25,384 bases of DNA from STF1-107 sp964457935 (GTDB lineage: Bacteria > Bacillota > Clostridia > Christensenellales > UBA1242): contig CAYWFC010000012.1 of assembly GCA_964457935.1 (NCBI GenBank), positions 1-25,384 of the forward strand, in the 5' to 3' direction. Under the pieces are notes generated by a model. That model saw only the letters and a program-made list of their open reading frames with translations. It was not told the origin of the DNA and ran no database searches. The translations under genes were made by a program, and so were the position numbers. Shown one piece after another: positions 15,105 to 22,435 of this stretch. Each line of letters opens with the position of its first letter. Within the stretch, counting starts at the first letter, position 1.

Positions 15105-16685
15105 ATGTTTTTTATCATAAATGCAATTTTTTCGTTATATCTGGCTATATTCACGTGTATTTTGAGCAGGAAATACATACATATTTTGCAATTAAAGTCA
15201 TACAAGACTAAACCATACCTAGATTGGCTAAAACTCAACAAAACAAAGTCAGCTGACTATGTGGCTTGGGGTATGACATTGGCTATATTGGGCGCAAATG
15301 CCGTATATATGTGGCTATGTGACTGCGTGTATGTGTATCCGCTAATGCCTATGGCGTGTGTGGCTATATATTTTGCTATGTTTAGGGCGAAAAATACTGA
15401 CACCAAAATACCACTAAAAATCACCCCGCGAGTCAAGCGAATATATGTTTGCATTGGGCTAATCACTGCTGTGGTGTGTTTCGGGCTAAATAGTCTATAT
15501 CTGCTGACGCACTATGTCGCATATGCCCACAGCGCGCTGATTTTGCTGATTTTACCACGCTGGTGCTATGTCTCGGTCATACTAAATTCGCCTATAGAAA
15601 AGCGCATAAACAGTAAATTTTTGCATGCTAGCAAATCAAAACTCTCATCTATGCCTAATCTAATCAAGATAGGCATCACTGGTAGCGCTGGCAAGACGTC
15701 TGTAAAGAATATATTGGCTCATATCTTAGACGAAAAATACAAAGTATTCGCTACGCCAGCGAGTTACAACACGCCTATGGGAATATGCCGAGCTATCAAT
15801 GAACTAATGCCGGTCAATACTGAAATATTTATAGCCGAATTAGGCGCAAAAAACATAGGCGATGTGCGGTACCTATGTGAGTATCTAGGCATACAAAAAG
15901 GAATCATCACGTGTGTATGCGGACAGCATTTGGAGAGTTTCGGCGATATAAATAACATTTACCTAGCCAAAAAAGAACTAAGCGACTATCTGGGCGACCA
16001 AATATGCGTATACAATATAGACAATCCACACGTGGCCAAGATGTACAACGAAAAAACTGGCGACCGTACATCTATCAGCACTGCCAGCAAAGCAGACTTG
16101 TATGCGAGCAAAATAAAGATTAGAGATTATCGTACTACATTTGACTTGCATTACAGCACGCGCACATATCACTGTGACACCGCGCTCCTAGGCGAGCAAA
16201 ATGTCACCAATATTCTGCTGGCCAGCGCTATGGCTTTGCAATTAGGCGTAGACATAGCCAAAGTGACCGACCGAATATCGTCGCTATCACCTACTCCGCA
16301 CAGGCTGGAATACATCCGCACTCCGAATGGCATAAACATACTAGATGACACATTTAATTGTAGCGTAGAGAGTAGCCGACTAGCACTATCGGTGCTAGCG
16401 CAGGCACGTGGCAGAAAAATAGTCTGCACGCCCGGCATAGTCGAGGCTGGCGAAGACTCTGCTACTATCAATGCCACTCTCGCGCAAAGTATAGAGCAAG
16501 TGGCGGATATAGTCATAGTGATAGGTAATACGAACAAACAATACTTCACACAAGGGCTACAAAATACAAAAAAGTCGGTACTTTATTTTCCCGACTTGAA
16601 ATCAGCGCAGGCGCAATTCGCTAAAATATTGAATTTTGGGGACAATTTATTGTTACTAAATGACCTGCCTGATGATTATGATTAA
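15105..16685 (+). CDS. Membrane-anchored MurF-like Mur ligase
   Basis: Residues 1-160 contain four or five hydrophobic helices (about 3-20, 52-71, 76-93, 112-136, 139-160). From about 185 there is a Mur ligase: P-loop GITGSAGKTS (190-199), then PASYNTPMGICRAINEL, AELGAKNIGD, the central-domain segment GQHLESFG, the NIDN segment, PTPHRLE, and DDTFNCSVESSR with PGIVEAGE. This resembles MurF, which adds D-Ala-D-Ala to the UDP-MurNAc-tripeptide. Canonical MurF is soluble and about 450 residues; this is 526 residues with a membrane domain. The C-terminus ends LLLLNDLPDDYD instead of the usual VKGSR-type ending. It follows the hydrolase gene and faces ddl across the divergent promoter, which supports a D-Ala-D-Ala substrate. 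Its stop overlaps that of the tsaB-rimI gene. Confidence 0.88.
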   Translation: MFFIINAIFSLYLAIFTCILSRKYIHILQLKSYKTKPYLDWLKLNKTKSADYVAWGMTLAILGANAVYMWLCDCVYVYPLMPMACVAIYFAMFRAKNTDTKIPLKITPRVKRIYVCIGLITAVVCFGLNSLYLLTHYVAYAHSALILLILPRWCYVSVILNSPIEKRINSKFLHASKSKLSSMPNLIKIGITGSAGKTSVKNILAHILDEKYKVFATPASYNTPMGICRAINELMPVNTEIFIAELGAKNIGDVRYLCEYLGIQKGIITCVCGQHLESFGDINNIYLAKKELSDYLGDQICVYNIDNPHVAKMYNEKTGDRTSISTASKADLYASKIKIRDYRTTFDLHYSTRTYHCDTALLGEQNVTNILLASAMALQLGVDIAKVTDRISSLSPTPHRLEYIRTPNGINILDDTFNCSVESSRLALSVLAQARGRKIVCTPGIVEAGEDSATINATLAQSIEQVADIVIVIGNTNKQYFTQGLQNTKKSVLYFPDLKSAQAQFAKILNFGDNLLLLNDLPDDYD

Positions 16686-17719
16686 AAATTCTTGCTCATT
16701 TCTATAGCATCACTGCCGTTTGGATAATAATTCTTCCTAATACGACGTGTGATGTATCCTAGTTTGCTATACAGACTGAGGGCTTTGTGATTTTTCTCGT
16801 CTACTTCTAAGCTGACTAGCCCGATATTGTGTGATTTGGCAGTGGTCTCGATATGACCAATCAATCTAGCACCTATGCCATGATTTTGGTATCTCGGAGA
16901 CACTGCTACACGCATTACACTCCACTCATCGACCAGATCTACTGCGTCTATATACCCTACCGGTATGTCGTCTATATGGGCTATATACACGTAATGATTA
17001 GCCAATTCGTCAGTCATTGTGTGTTCGCTCCATGCGTCAGCAAAGCATTCTTTGTCTATAGACATCACTTTGTCCACATCTGCACTGGTAGCACGAGTGA
17101 TGACCACGTCACTCCTATCTATCTTTTCGCGTTCTGCTTGTGACAGTTGGTAATACACTGGCTGGAGATTGCGGTCATCGCGTGCCAGCATATCTACGAA
17201 TGTATCAACGAATATCCCGTCATCCCAAGCGACAAACTGTGCATTCATCTCACCGCTGTTCTCTTGTGCATAAAAATACACTGACTCGCCTTTGGTGATA
17301 GCATCCACTTCGGCCTTGGTCAGATTTCTGTCATGTATATACAGTCCGTTAGGCGTATTTTCGGCGAAAAAATAACTATCGTTGCTACCCATAATAGCGC
17401 AATAACGACCGCCGGACATACGTGACAGCAGTTCGAGATTATTGATGCCTACAGCGTCTTTTTTTAGCGCATCGCGAAATGCCTTGACAGTGGCGATGCC
17501 CACTCTGATGCCAGTGAATGACCCTGGTCCTATCACTACACCAAAAGCGTCTATATCTTCAATCTTTAGTCCGTTTTTTGCCAACAATTCGTCTATTGCA
17601 CCTAGTAGCACTTCGTTGTGCTTCCTAGGAGAGTTATTCTCGTACGAAAAGATTTGGTCATCTATAGCCAATGTCAGTCTGAGTACTTTATTGGCGGTAT
17701 TTATAAGTAAATATTTCAT
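16682..17719 (-). CDS. tsaB-rimI: TsaB-RimI fusion: tRNA t6A factor plus ribosomal-protein acetyltransferase
   Basis: Two domains are fused in 345 residues. Residues 1 to about 205 are TsaB: LLINTANKVLRLTL at the start, VVIGPGSFTGIRVGIAT near 62-78 and the following ASKHA-fold region. TsaB is the scaffold partner of TsaD in N6-threonylcarbamoyladenosine synthesis. Residues from about 205 on are a GNAT domain of RimI type: acetyl-CoA loop RYQNHGIGARL, then EVDEKNHKALSLYSKLGY and the ending RKNYYPNGSDAIEMSK. RimI acetylates the N-terminus of ribosomal protein S18. The TsaB part is somewhat shorter than free TsaB. The gene starts 2 bp after tsaE, with AGAAGGTG as ribosome site. TsaB-RimI fusions are known in other bacteria. 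TsaD is not in the window. Confidence 0.93.
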   Translation of the reverse strand: MKYLLINTANKVLRLTLAIDDQIFSYENNSPRKHNEVLLGAIDELLAKNGLKIEDIDAFGVVIGPGSFTGIRVGIATVKAFRDALKKDAVGINNLELLSRMSGGRYCAIMGSNDSYFFAENTPNGLYIHDRNLTKAEVDAITKGESVYFYAQENSGEMNAQFVAWDDGIFVDTFVDMLARDDRNLQPVYYQLSQAEREKIDRSDVVITRATSADVDKVMSIDKECFADAWSEHTMTDELANHYVYIAHIDDIPVGYIDAVDLVDEWSVMRVAVSPRYQNHGIGARLIGHIETTAKSHNIGLVSLEVDEKNHKALSLYSKLGYITRRIRKNYYPNGSDAIEMSKNF

Positions 17720-17721
17720 AA

Positions 17722-18138
17722 TTACACCTTCTCTATGGATATTATTCTGCTCTCGCCGTCGATTATCTTGATATCGACCACGTAGTAATGCTGTGGCAAT
17801 AATTTAATGATATTCTCCGCCCACTCTACGAAAATGATGCAGTCTCGGTCAGAGAATATCTCATCAAATCCGCTCTCTATGGCTTCTGGAGTATTGATCC
17901 TATAGGCATCGAAATGATGAAAAGTCTTGCCATTGGCGACATAAGACTTCAGCACAGCGAATGTAGGGCTATTCACAGTCTGCGTCACACCCAAATGTTT
18001 GAACACAAATTGCGTAAAAGTGGTCTTGCCCGCGCCTAAATCTCCCGACAACACCACTACATCACCCAATGCCAGACTATCTGCAAAGGCAGTGGCGACT
18101 TTTTTTGTTTGTTCTATATTATCTACTTCGTATCTCAT
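17722..18138 (-). CDS. tsaE: tRNA threonylcarbamoyladenosine synthesis ATPase TsaE
   Basis: TsaE is the small ATPase that resets the TsaBD complex in t6A synthesis. At 138 residues it has Walker A SGDLGAGKTT (31-40), then VNSPTFAVLKSY, HFDAYRI and VEWAENI, the standard series for the family, at normal length. Its ATG overlaps the pdp stop as ATGA, with GGAG upstream; tsaB-rimI follows 2 bp after its stop. It is thus the middle gene of pdp-tsaE-tsaB-rimI. Confidence 0.96.
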   Translation of the reverse strand: MRYEVDNIEQTKKVATAFADSLALGDVVVLSGDLGAGKTTFTQFVFKHLGVTQTVNSPTFAVLKSYVANGKTFHHFDAYRINTPEAIESGFDEIFSDRDCIIFVEWAENIIKLLPQHYYVVDIKIIDGESRIISIEKV

Positions 18139-19385
18139 TTAATGACTCCGTATATTAGTTTTTGTTTGTATATTTTGTGCTGAGATAGGACGAAAATATG
18201 TTTGATTTTGTCCTTTGCCGACGTTAATTGTTCGTCTGTATTGTAGTGTATCTCACACAATGTGTCTCCTATATTCACTTTGTCTCCCAAGCGCTTGTGT
18301 ACGACTACGCCAGCAGTTTTGTCGTGAAAAGCAGTGACTAACGCGCCCAAATCTTTCGTCTGTACGCCACTCAGCCACCCTGCCTCGGCACTGCGAACGG
18401 TATATGTGTGCTGGGCTGTAGGATAGTCATCCAAAATAGCCAAATCTGCACCTTGGCTGGACATAATGGCTTGAAATTTCTCATATGCCATACCAGTATT
18501 TAGGCTACGCTTCACCAGACGTGTCGCGCGCCACCTATTCATACCACTAGCCAGACACACCAAGTCAGTCGCCAGCCTAATGCACAGCGTACGCAAGTCG
18601 CCTTTTTTACCACGCAAGACGTCTATAGCCTCACGTAATTCTAGGCTACAGCCTACATTTTGCCCCAATGGCTGATTCATATCAGTAATAAGGGCAGAAC
18701 ACTTGTACCCGGCGTTTTGTATAGTCTTGGTCATCAAAGTCGCGAGAGTGCGAGCATGGTCGATATCGGTCATAAAGGCACCATTGCCACACTTGACATC
18801 TAACAAAATGACATTAGCGCCCGAAGCGAGTTTCTTGCTCGCTACGCTAGACGCTATGAGTGGCAGACAGTCCACTAGGCCTTCTCTGTCACGCAATCTA
18901 TAAAATATTTTGTCTGCTGGGGCTAGGTCGAGTGACTGCTCTATCATGCAAGCACCGTTTTGACGCACTAGGCGCGATATGTCTTCGTGGCTGTATTCTG
19001 TCCTAATGCCGTCAAAAATGTGCAATTTATCTATAGTACCACCAGTGTGACCAAGACTCTTGCCACTCATCTTGATGATATTGTAGCCTAGGCTGGCGAG
19101 TACTGGCACTATGACTATACTGGTAGTGTCGCTCACTCCGCCAGTAGAATGCTTGTCCAAAATGACGTCGTCGAAGTGCAATACGTCTCCACTATCGCGC
19201 ATAGACAGCGTGAAGTCTATAGTCTCCTGCTCGGTCATACCATGCAAATACACCGCGCGCAAAAAGTCTACAATCTTTTCCTCTGGCAGTGTGCCATTGA
19301 CGCTATTGGTCACGACGAATGTGAGTTCGTCTTTTGTAAGAGATATGTCATTATTCTTTTTAGATATTATTTCGTCTATATTCAT
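18135..19385 (-). CDS. pdp: Pyrimidine-nucleoside phosphorylase
   Basis: The enzyme splits uridine, thymidine and related nucleosides with phosphate to give the base and (deoxy)ribose-1-phosphate. The 416 residues show DKHSTGG (77-83), MSGKSLGHTGGTIDK (106-120), the substrate-binding stretch RLRDREGLVDCLPLIASS with the following SKK, and the C-terminal domain ending with GVVVHKRLGDKVNIGDTL. Length is slightly under the usual ~430. Several family positions differ: GGVSD for GGVGD, SGKS for SGRG, and DVKCG for DVKTG. The main catalytic basic residues appear kept. The start MNIDEIISKK is fixed by the family; it has no Shine-Dalgarno site but a near-perfect promoter 6 bp upstream. It leads pdp-tsaE-tsaB-rimI. 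Confidence 0.93.
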   Translation of the reverse strand: MNIDEIISKKNNDISLTKDELTFVVTNSVNGTLPEEKIVDFLRAVYLHGMTEQETIDFTLSMRDSGDVLHFDDVILDKHSTGGVSDTTSIVIVPVLASLGYNIIKMSGKSLGHTGGTIDKLHIFDGIRTEYSHEDISRLVRQNGACMIEQSLDLAPADKIFYRLRDREGLVDCLPLIASSVASKKLASGANVILLDVKCGNGAFMTDIDHARTLATLMTKTIQNAGYKCSALITDMNQPLGQNVGCSLELREAIDVLRGKKGDLRTLCIRLATDLVCLASGMNRWRATRLVKRSLNTGMAYEKFQAIMSSQGADLAILDDYPTAQHTYTVRSAEAGWLSGVQTKDLGALVTAFHDKTAGVVVHKRLGDKVNIGDTLCEIHYNTDEQLTSAKDKIKHIFVLSQHKIYKQKLIYGVIK

Positions 19386-19391
19386 ACTGAT

Positions 19392-19420
19392 ATTTTATTG
19401 TTTTGAATTTTTTTTGTCAA
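19392..19420 (-). promoter_or_regulatory. Strong sigma-70-type promoter of pdp, predicted leaderless
   Basis: On the minus strand a perfect TTGACA (19415-19420) and TAAAAT (19392-19397) lie 17 bp apart, and the pdp ATG begins 6 bp after the -10 box. The predicted first transcribed base is the A of ATG or its neighbour. Confidence 0.78.
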
Positions 19421-19425
19421 ACATA

Positions 19426-19455
19426 TTGTTTATTTATTACGAAACAGTCAATAAT
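19426..19455 (+). promoter_or_regulatory. Promoter of the membrane protein gene, predicted leaderless
   Basis: TTGTTT (19426-19431) and AATAAT (19450-19455) are 18 bp apart, and the ATG at 19462 follows 6 bp after the -10 box with only T residues between. The two divergent promoters lie side by side in the 76-bp gap. Confidence 0.5.
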
Positions 19456-19461
19456 TTTTTT

Positions 19462-20265
19462 ATGTCAAGGTACAGAATAATCAATTTTTTGGATACTATA
19501 TTCAAAACTAGCATTATATTTCTCATAGCATTCGCGTGGTGCAGGTTCTATGTCAGAGATTTTTGGCTGTCACTATTGGTATCAGTGGTCATCACGCTGG
19601 GCATAAATGCTGTGCTGTCTCTGCTGAGCAACAAAAAGCAGAAAAATCGCGCATTGGACAAAGAACATATATCTCAGGTGGAGCAATGCGCCGTCGCCAT
19701 GCAAATATTGCCCGACAAAGACCGCATAAAATGGCTGTCACAGATGGTAAATTCTCCACAAAAAGCATACACCAAGCGCATAGAGTACTCCAAAGACGGC
19801 AAAAGCAAAGTATTGTGCTACAATTTCTCCAAAGAACGCATAAATGAATATGACTTGGCAGACCAAATCGGCTCATATATCGGCAAATATGATGAAATAT
19901 TGGTATTGTGTCATGACTACACCGATACTGCCAAAAAATTGGCTAGTTCTATCAAAATATGCAAAATAAAGCTACTAAATAAATACGATGCTTACGAAAA
20001 TCTATATCAGCCCGCAAATGTCTACCCCAGCACTGAAATAATCAAAAAAGATGTCTCAAAACTCACATTTCTAGACATAATGAAGTTATTTTTAGCCAAA
20101 TCGAACGCCAAAAAGTACTTTTTGTCAGGGCTTTTCCTGATATTCGCGAGCATAGTCATACCTTACAGCCTGTATTACGTGATATTTGGCAGTGTGTTAT
20201 TATCGCTGAGCCTAGTATGCGTACTACTATCTAAAAAGTCTGTATCAAAGTCAAGTGTGTTATAG
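19462..20265 (+). CDS. Uncharacterised membrane protein, TM pair - cytosolic domain - TM pair
   Basis: I do not recognise this 267-residue protein. Two hydrophobic helices (about 13-27 and 34-55) are followed by a charged domain (about 58-215) and two more helices (about 219-236 and 238-256). The charged domain contains DEILVLCHDYTDTAKKLASS, then KIKLLNKYDAYENLY. This beta-strand, Ala-Lys-Leu-Ala helix, strand and small helix pattern recalls the end of Mrr/restriction-endonuclease-like folds. I see no QxK catalytic motif: the equivalent strand reads KVLCYNFSKE. So any resemblance may be structural or accidental. The ATG was chosen over upstream in-frame codons because those lie opposite pdp and the upstream peptide is low-complexity. 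Its stop overlaps the convergent cysteine desulfurase gene by 6 bp. Confidence 0.8.
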   Translation: MSRYRIINFLDTIFKTSIIFLIAFAWCRFYVRDFWLSLLVSVVITLGINAVLSLLSNKKQKNRALDKEHISQVEQCAVAMQILPDKDRIKWLSQMVNSPQKAYTKRIEYSKDGKSKVLCYNFSKERINEYDLADQIGSYIGKYDEILVLCHDYTDTAKKLASSIKICKIKLLNKYDAYENLYQPANVYPSTEIIKKDVSKLTFLDIMKLFLAKSNAKKYFLSGLFLIFASIVIPYSLYYVIFGSVLLSLSLVCVLLSKKSVSKSSVL

Positions 20266-21396
20266 TCCGAATTTTCTAGATATTTCTGTCACAGCATCGC
20301 ATAGAGCATCAATGTCTGCAAAAGTATTGTCCGCGCTGACCGACACGCGCACTGTGCCTTGCTCTAGAGTGCCTAGGTATTGGTGTATTTTAGGCGCGCA
20401 ATGTAGCCCAGTACGCACGCATATGCCATAGTCTTCGTTCAGCATATCCCCTACTGTGCTACTGCCTATGGTACCTATATTGAAACTCACCACTCCCGCG
20501 CTGTCGTCGTAAAAATATCGCGATATTGGCAAATCAGATAGTTTTTTTATCAAATACTGGGACAAATCGTGCTCTTTGGCTAAAATATCGTCAAAATTGG
20601 TCATTACATAGTCGAGCCCTGCGTTGAGGCTGACTATAGGTATGCTAGGCAATGTGCCACTCTCGTAGCCTTCCGGAAAAGTGTGTGGCTGGGTCACATC
20701 ACTACTAAATGTACCTGTTCCGCCCAGTATAACAGGTGTGAGAGTGACATTATTTTGACAGACCAATCCACCGCTACCAGTGATAGCATACAGACCTTTG
20801 TGTCCAGCGAAGCACAGTATGTCTATGTGGTCTTTGCGCATATCTATGCGAGTGTGCCCTGCGCTCTGTGCGCCGTCTACCATAAACAACACTCCATGCT
20901 TGTGGCATATCTCGCCAATGCTAGCGATGTCTTGCTGAGCGCCGACTACATTGGATATGTGATTGACTATGACCAGATAAGTGTTTTTTCTGATATTCCG
21001 CTCCACATCGTGCGGGTCTATCTTGCCATACCGATCGGGATACAGCAATGTCAGCGTTATCCGTCTCTGTCTAGCGAGTGCGAATAGTGGGCGCAGGACG
21101 GAATTGTGCTCATACACTGTGGTGATCACGTGTCCGCCATCTACCACGCTACCGAATATGGCATAGTTTAGCGCAGTGGTGCAATTCGGTGTGAATACTA
21201 CTCTATCTTCGCTATCGGCATGGAAAAAATCTCTCACCTTCACTCTGGTCTCATATATCTTCATCGCTATGTCTATGCTAGGCGTATGTGATGAGCGCCC
21301 TGGATTGGCTGTGAGAGTGTCTAGCGCGTGGCTGACGGCATCTTTTACTGACTGTGGCTTGTAGAAACTAGTCGCTGCATTGTCTAAATAAATCAT
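20260..21396 (-). CDS. Class V aminotransferase-fold cysteine desulfurase, SufS/CsdA-like
   Basis: The PLP enzyme takes sulfur (or selenium) from cysteine as a persulfide. The 378 residues begin with YLDNAATS, continue with TPNCTTALN, EHNSVLRPL and FMVDGAQSAGH, and carry the PLP lysine in FAGHKG (Lys200). The catalytic cysteine is in RTGLHCAP (Cys333), the type II (SufS/CsdA) arrangement. The full length is present. The ribosome site AGAAGGA lies 6 bases before the ATG. The DUF3343 gene lies divergently across a 95-bp gap; DUF3343 proteins often accompany this subfamily and are proposed sulfur/selenium carriers. No SufBCD or IscU gene is adjacent, so this enzyme may serve sulfur transfer other than the main Fe-S pathway. 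Confidence 0.92.
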   Translation of the reverse strand: MIYLDNAATSFYKPQSVKDAVSHALDTLTANPGRSSHTPSIDIAMKIYETRVKVRDFFHADSEDRVVFTPNCTTALNYAIFGSVVDGGHVITTVYEHNSVLRPLFALARQRRITLTLLYPDRYGKIDPHDVERNIRKNTYLVIVNHISNVVGAQQDIASIGEICHKHGVLFMVDGAQSAGHTRIDMRKDHIDILCFAGHKGLYAITGSGGLVCQNNVTLTPVILGGTGTFSSDVTQPHTFPEGYESGTLPSIPIVSLNAGLDYVMTNFDDILAKEHDLSQYLIKKLSDLPISRYFYDDSAGVVSFNIGTIGSSTVGDMLNEDYGICVRTGLHCAPKIHQYLGTLEQGTVRVSVSADNTFADIDALCDAVTEISRKFGL

Positions 21397-21491
21397 ATGT
21401 AGTCCTTCTGATATAGCATAATATGAAATAACTCGGCAAAATGCACCTATTATCTTTTCTACGCGTATAGTGATATAAAAAAGGGAAAATT

Positions 21492-21752
21492 ATGAGATAT
21501 GCAGTCATAGCATTCAGTGCCAGAACGCAAACAATGAATTTTAATAATATCCTCAAGAGTTACAATATTTATTCTCAACTCATCAACACTCCTAGGAGCA
21601 TCAGTTCATCATGCGGTACTAGCATACGCATAGATATCAGTCAGATAGCGCGGGCAAAAGAGATACTTTTTAGGCGGAATTATCCTAACTTTGAAGGGAT
21701 ATACATCATATCTTTTGACCGAAGTAGAGAAATAGCGCAGAAAGTTGTGTGA
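21492..21752 (+). CDS. DUF3343 protein, putative sulfur/selenium carrier
   Basis: This 86-residue protein has the DUF3343 pattern: an opening strand YAVIAFSART, a helix and LINTPRSISSSCGTSIRI, with the conserved Cys41 in a CGxS loop, and a closing half typical of the family (GIYII near the end). The family is annotated as Se/S carrier-like because of the cysteine and its neighbours, usually cysteine desulfurases or YedF-like proteins; the chemistry is unproven. It diverges from the SufS/CsdA-like gene here. The ATG has AAGGGA a few bases upstream. Nth follows after 44 bp with its own likely promoter. Confidence 0.82.
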   Translation: MRYAVIAFSARTQTMNFNNILKSYNIYSQLINTPRSISSSCGTSIRIDISQIARAKEILFRRNYPNFEGIYIISFDRSREIAQKVV

Positions 21753-21758
21753 TATTTA

Positions 21759-21787
21759 TTTACTTTTTTGCGGAGTTTTGTTATATT
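21759..21787 (+). promoter_or_regulatory. Possible near-leaderless promoter of nth
   Basis: TTTACT (21759-21764) and TATATT (21782-21787) are 17 bp apart, and the nth ATG is 9 bp past the -10 box, so any leader would be only a few bases. No Shine-Dalgarno site is seen. Confidence 0.45.
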
Positions 21788-21796
21788 ACTAGTATT

Positions 21797-22435
21797 ATGA
21801 GTAAAAAGATTGAAGATATCACAAAATACTTTGATGAACTTTACCCTGACCCAAAGTGCGAACTGGAGTACGGCACGCCATACCAGTTATTGATGGCAGT
21901 CATACTGTCGGCGCAATGTACAGACAAGAGAGTCAATCAATGCACGAGAGATTTGTTTCGCATAGCACCCACACCGACAGATATGCTGGCTTTGGGCGCA
22001 GAGGGTATCATAGACATCATCAGACCATGTGGATTTTTTAATCAAAAATGCAAGTCTATCCTACAATGTAGCAAAGAACTTGCCGAGACTTATAATGGAC
22101 AAGTACCTAATGATTTTGACGCATTGACCAATATGCGTGGCGTGGGCAGAAAGACAGCCAATGTGGTGCTATCTACTGCTTTTGGGGCGCAGGCCATAGG
22201 TGTAGACACGCACGTGCACAGGACGAGCAAACGGCTGGGGCTATGTGGCGATGACAGCACGCCTTATGAATGCGAAATGGCTCTGATGCGTGCTCTACCG
22301 TCTGATAGTTTGAGTAAGATGCACTACCAAATGGTGTTATTCGGCAGGTACGTGTGCAAAGCAAAAAATCCGCAATGCGAAGGCTGTAAACTGCACGAGC
22401 ATTGTCAGTACTATAAGGAGAAGATATGTTTGTAG
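21797..22435 (+). CDS. nth: Endonuclease III (DNA glycosylase/AP lyase)
   Basis: Nth removes oxidised pyrimidines and cuts the abasic site. The 212 residues show LLMAVILSAQCTDKRVN, the helix-hairpin-helix MRGVGRKTANVV with catalytic Lys119, the catalytic Asp137 in GVDTHVHR, and the 4Fe-4S cysteines C187, C194, C197 and C203 with the standard 6-2-5 spacing. I chose the ATG at 21797 because MSKKIEDITKYFDELYP is the family N-terminus; an in-frame ATG at 21749 would add a 16-residue hydrophobic leader overlapping DUF3343 and is unlikely. Its last codons (AAGGAG) are the ribosome site of obgE, which overlaps it by 10 bp. Confidence 0.96.
   Translation: MSKKIEDITKYFDELYPDPKCELEYGTPYQLLMAVILSAQCTDKRVNQCTRDLFRIAPTPTDMLALGAEGIIDIIRPCGFFNQKCKSILQCSKELAETYNGQVPNDFDALTNMRGVGRKTANVVLSTAFGAQAIGVDTHVHRTSKRLGLCGDDSTPYECEMALMRALPSDSLSKMHYQMVLFGRYVCKAKNPQCEGCKLHEHCQYYKEKICL

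Noticed and set aside
19111..19461. Upstream extension of the membrane protein reading frame
   Set aside because: The extension runs antisense to pdp and encodes low-complexity sequence; the ATG at 19462 has a promoter just before it and begins a plausible membrane protein.
21749..21796. Earlier in-frame ATG of nth
   Set aside because: It would add a hydrophobic 16-residue leader absent from Nth proteins and covers the probable nth promoter.
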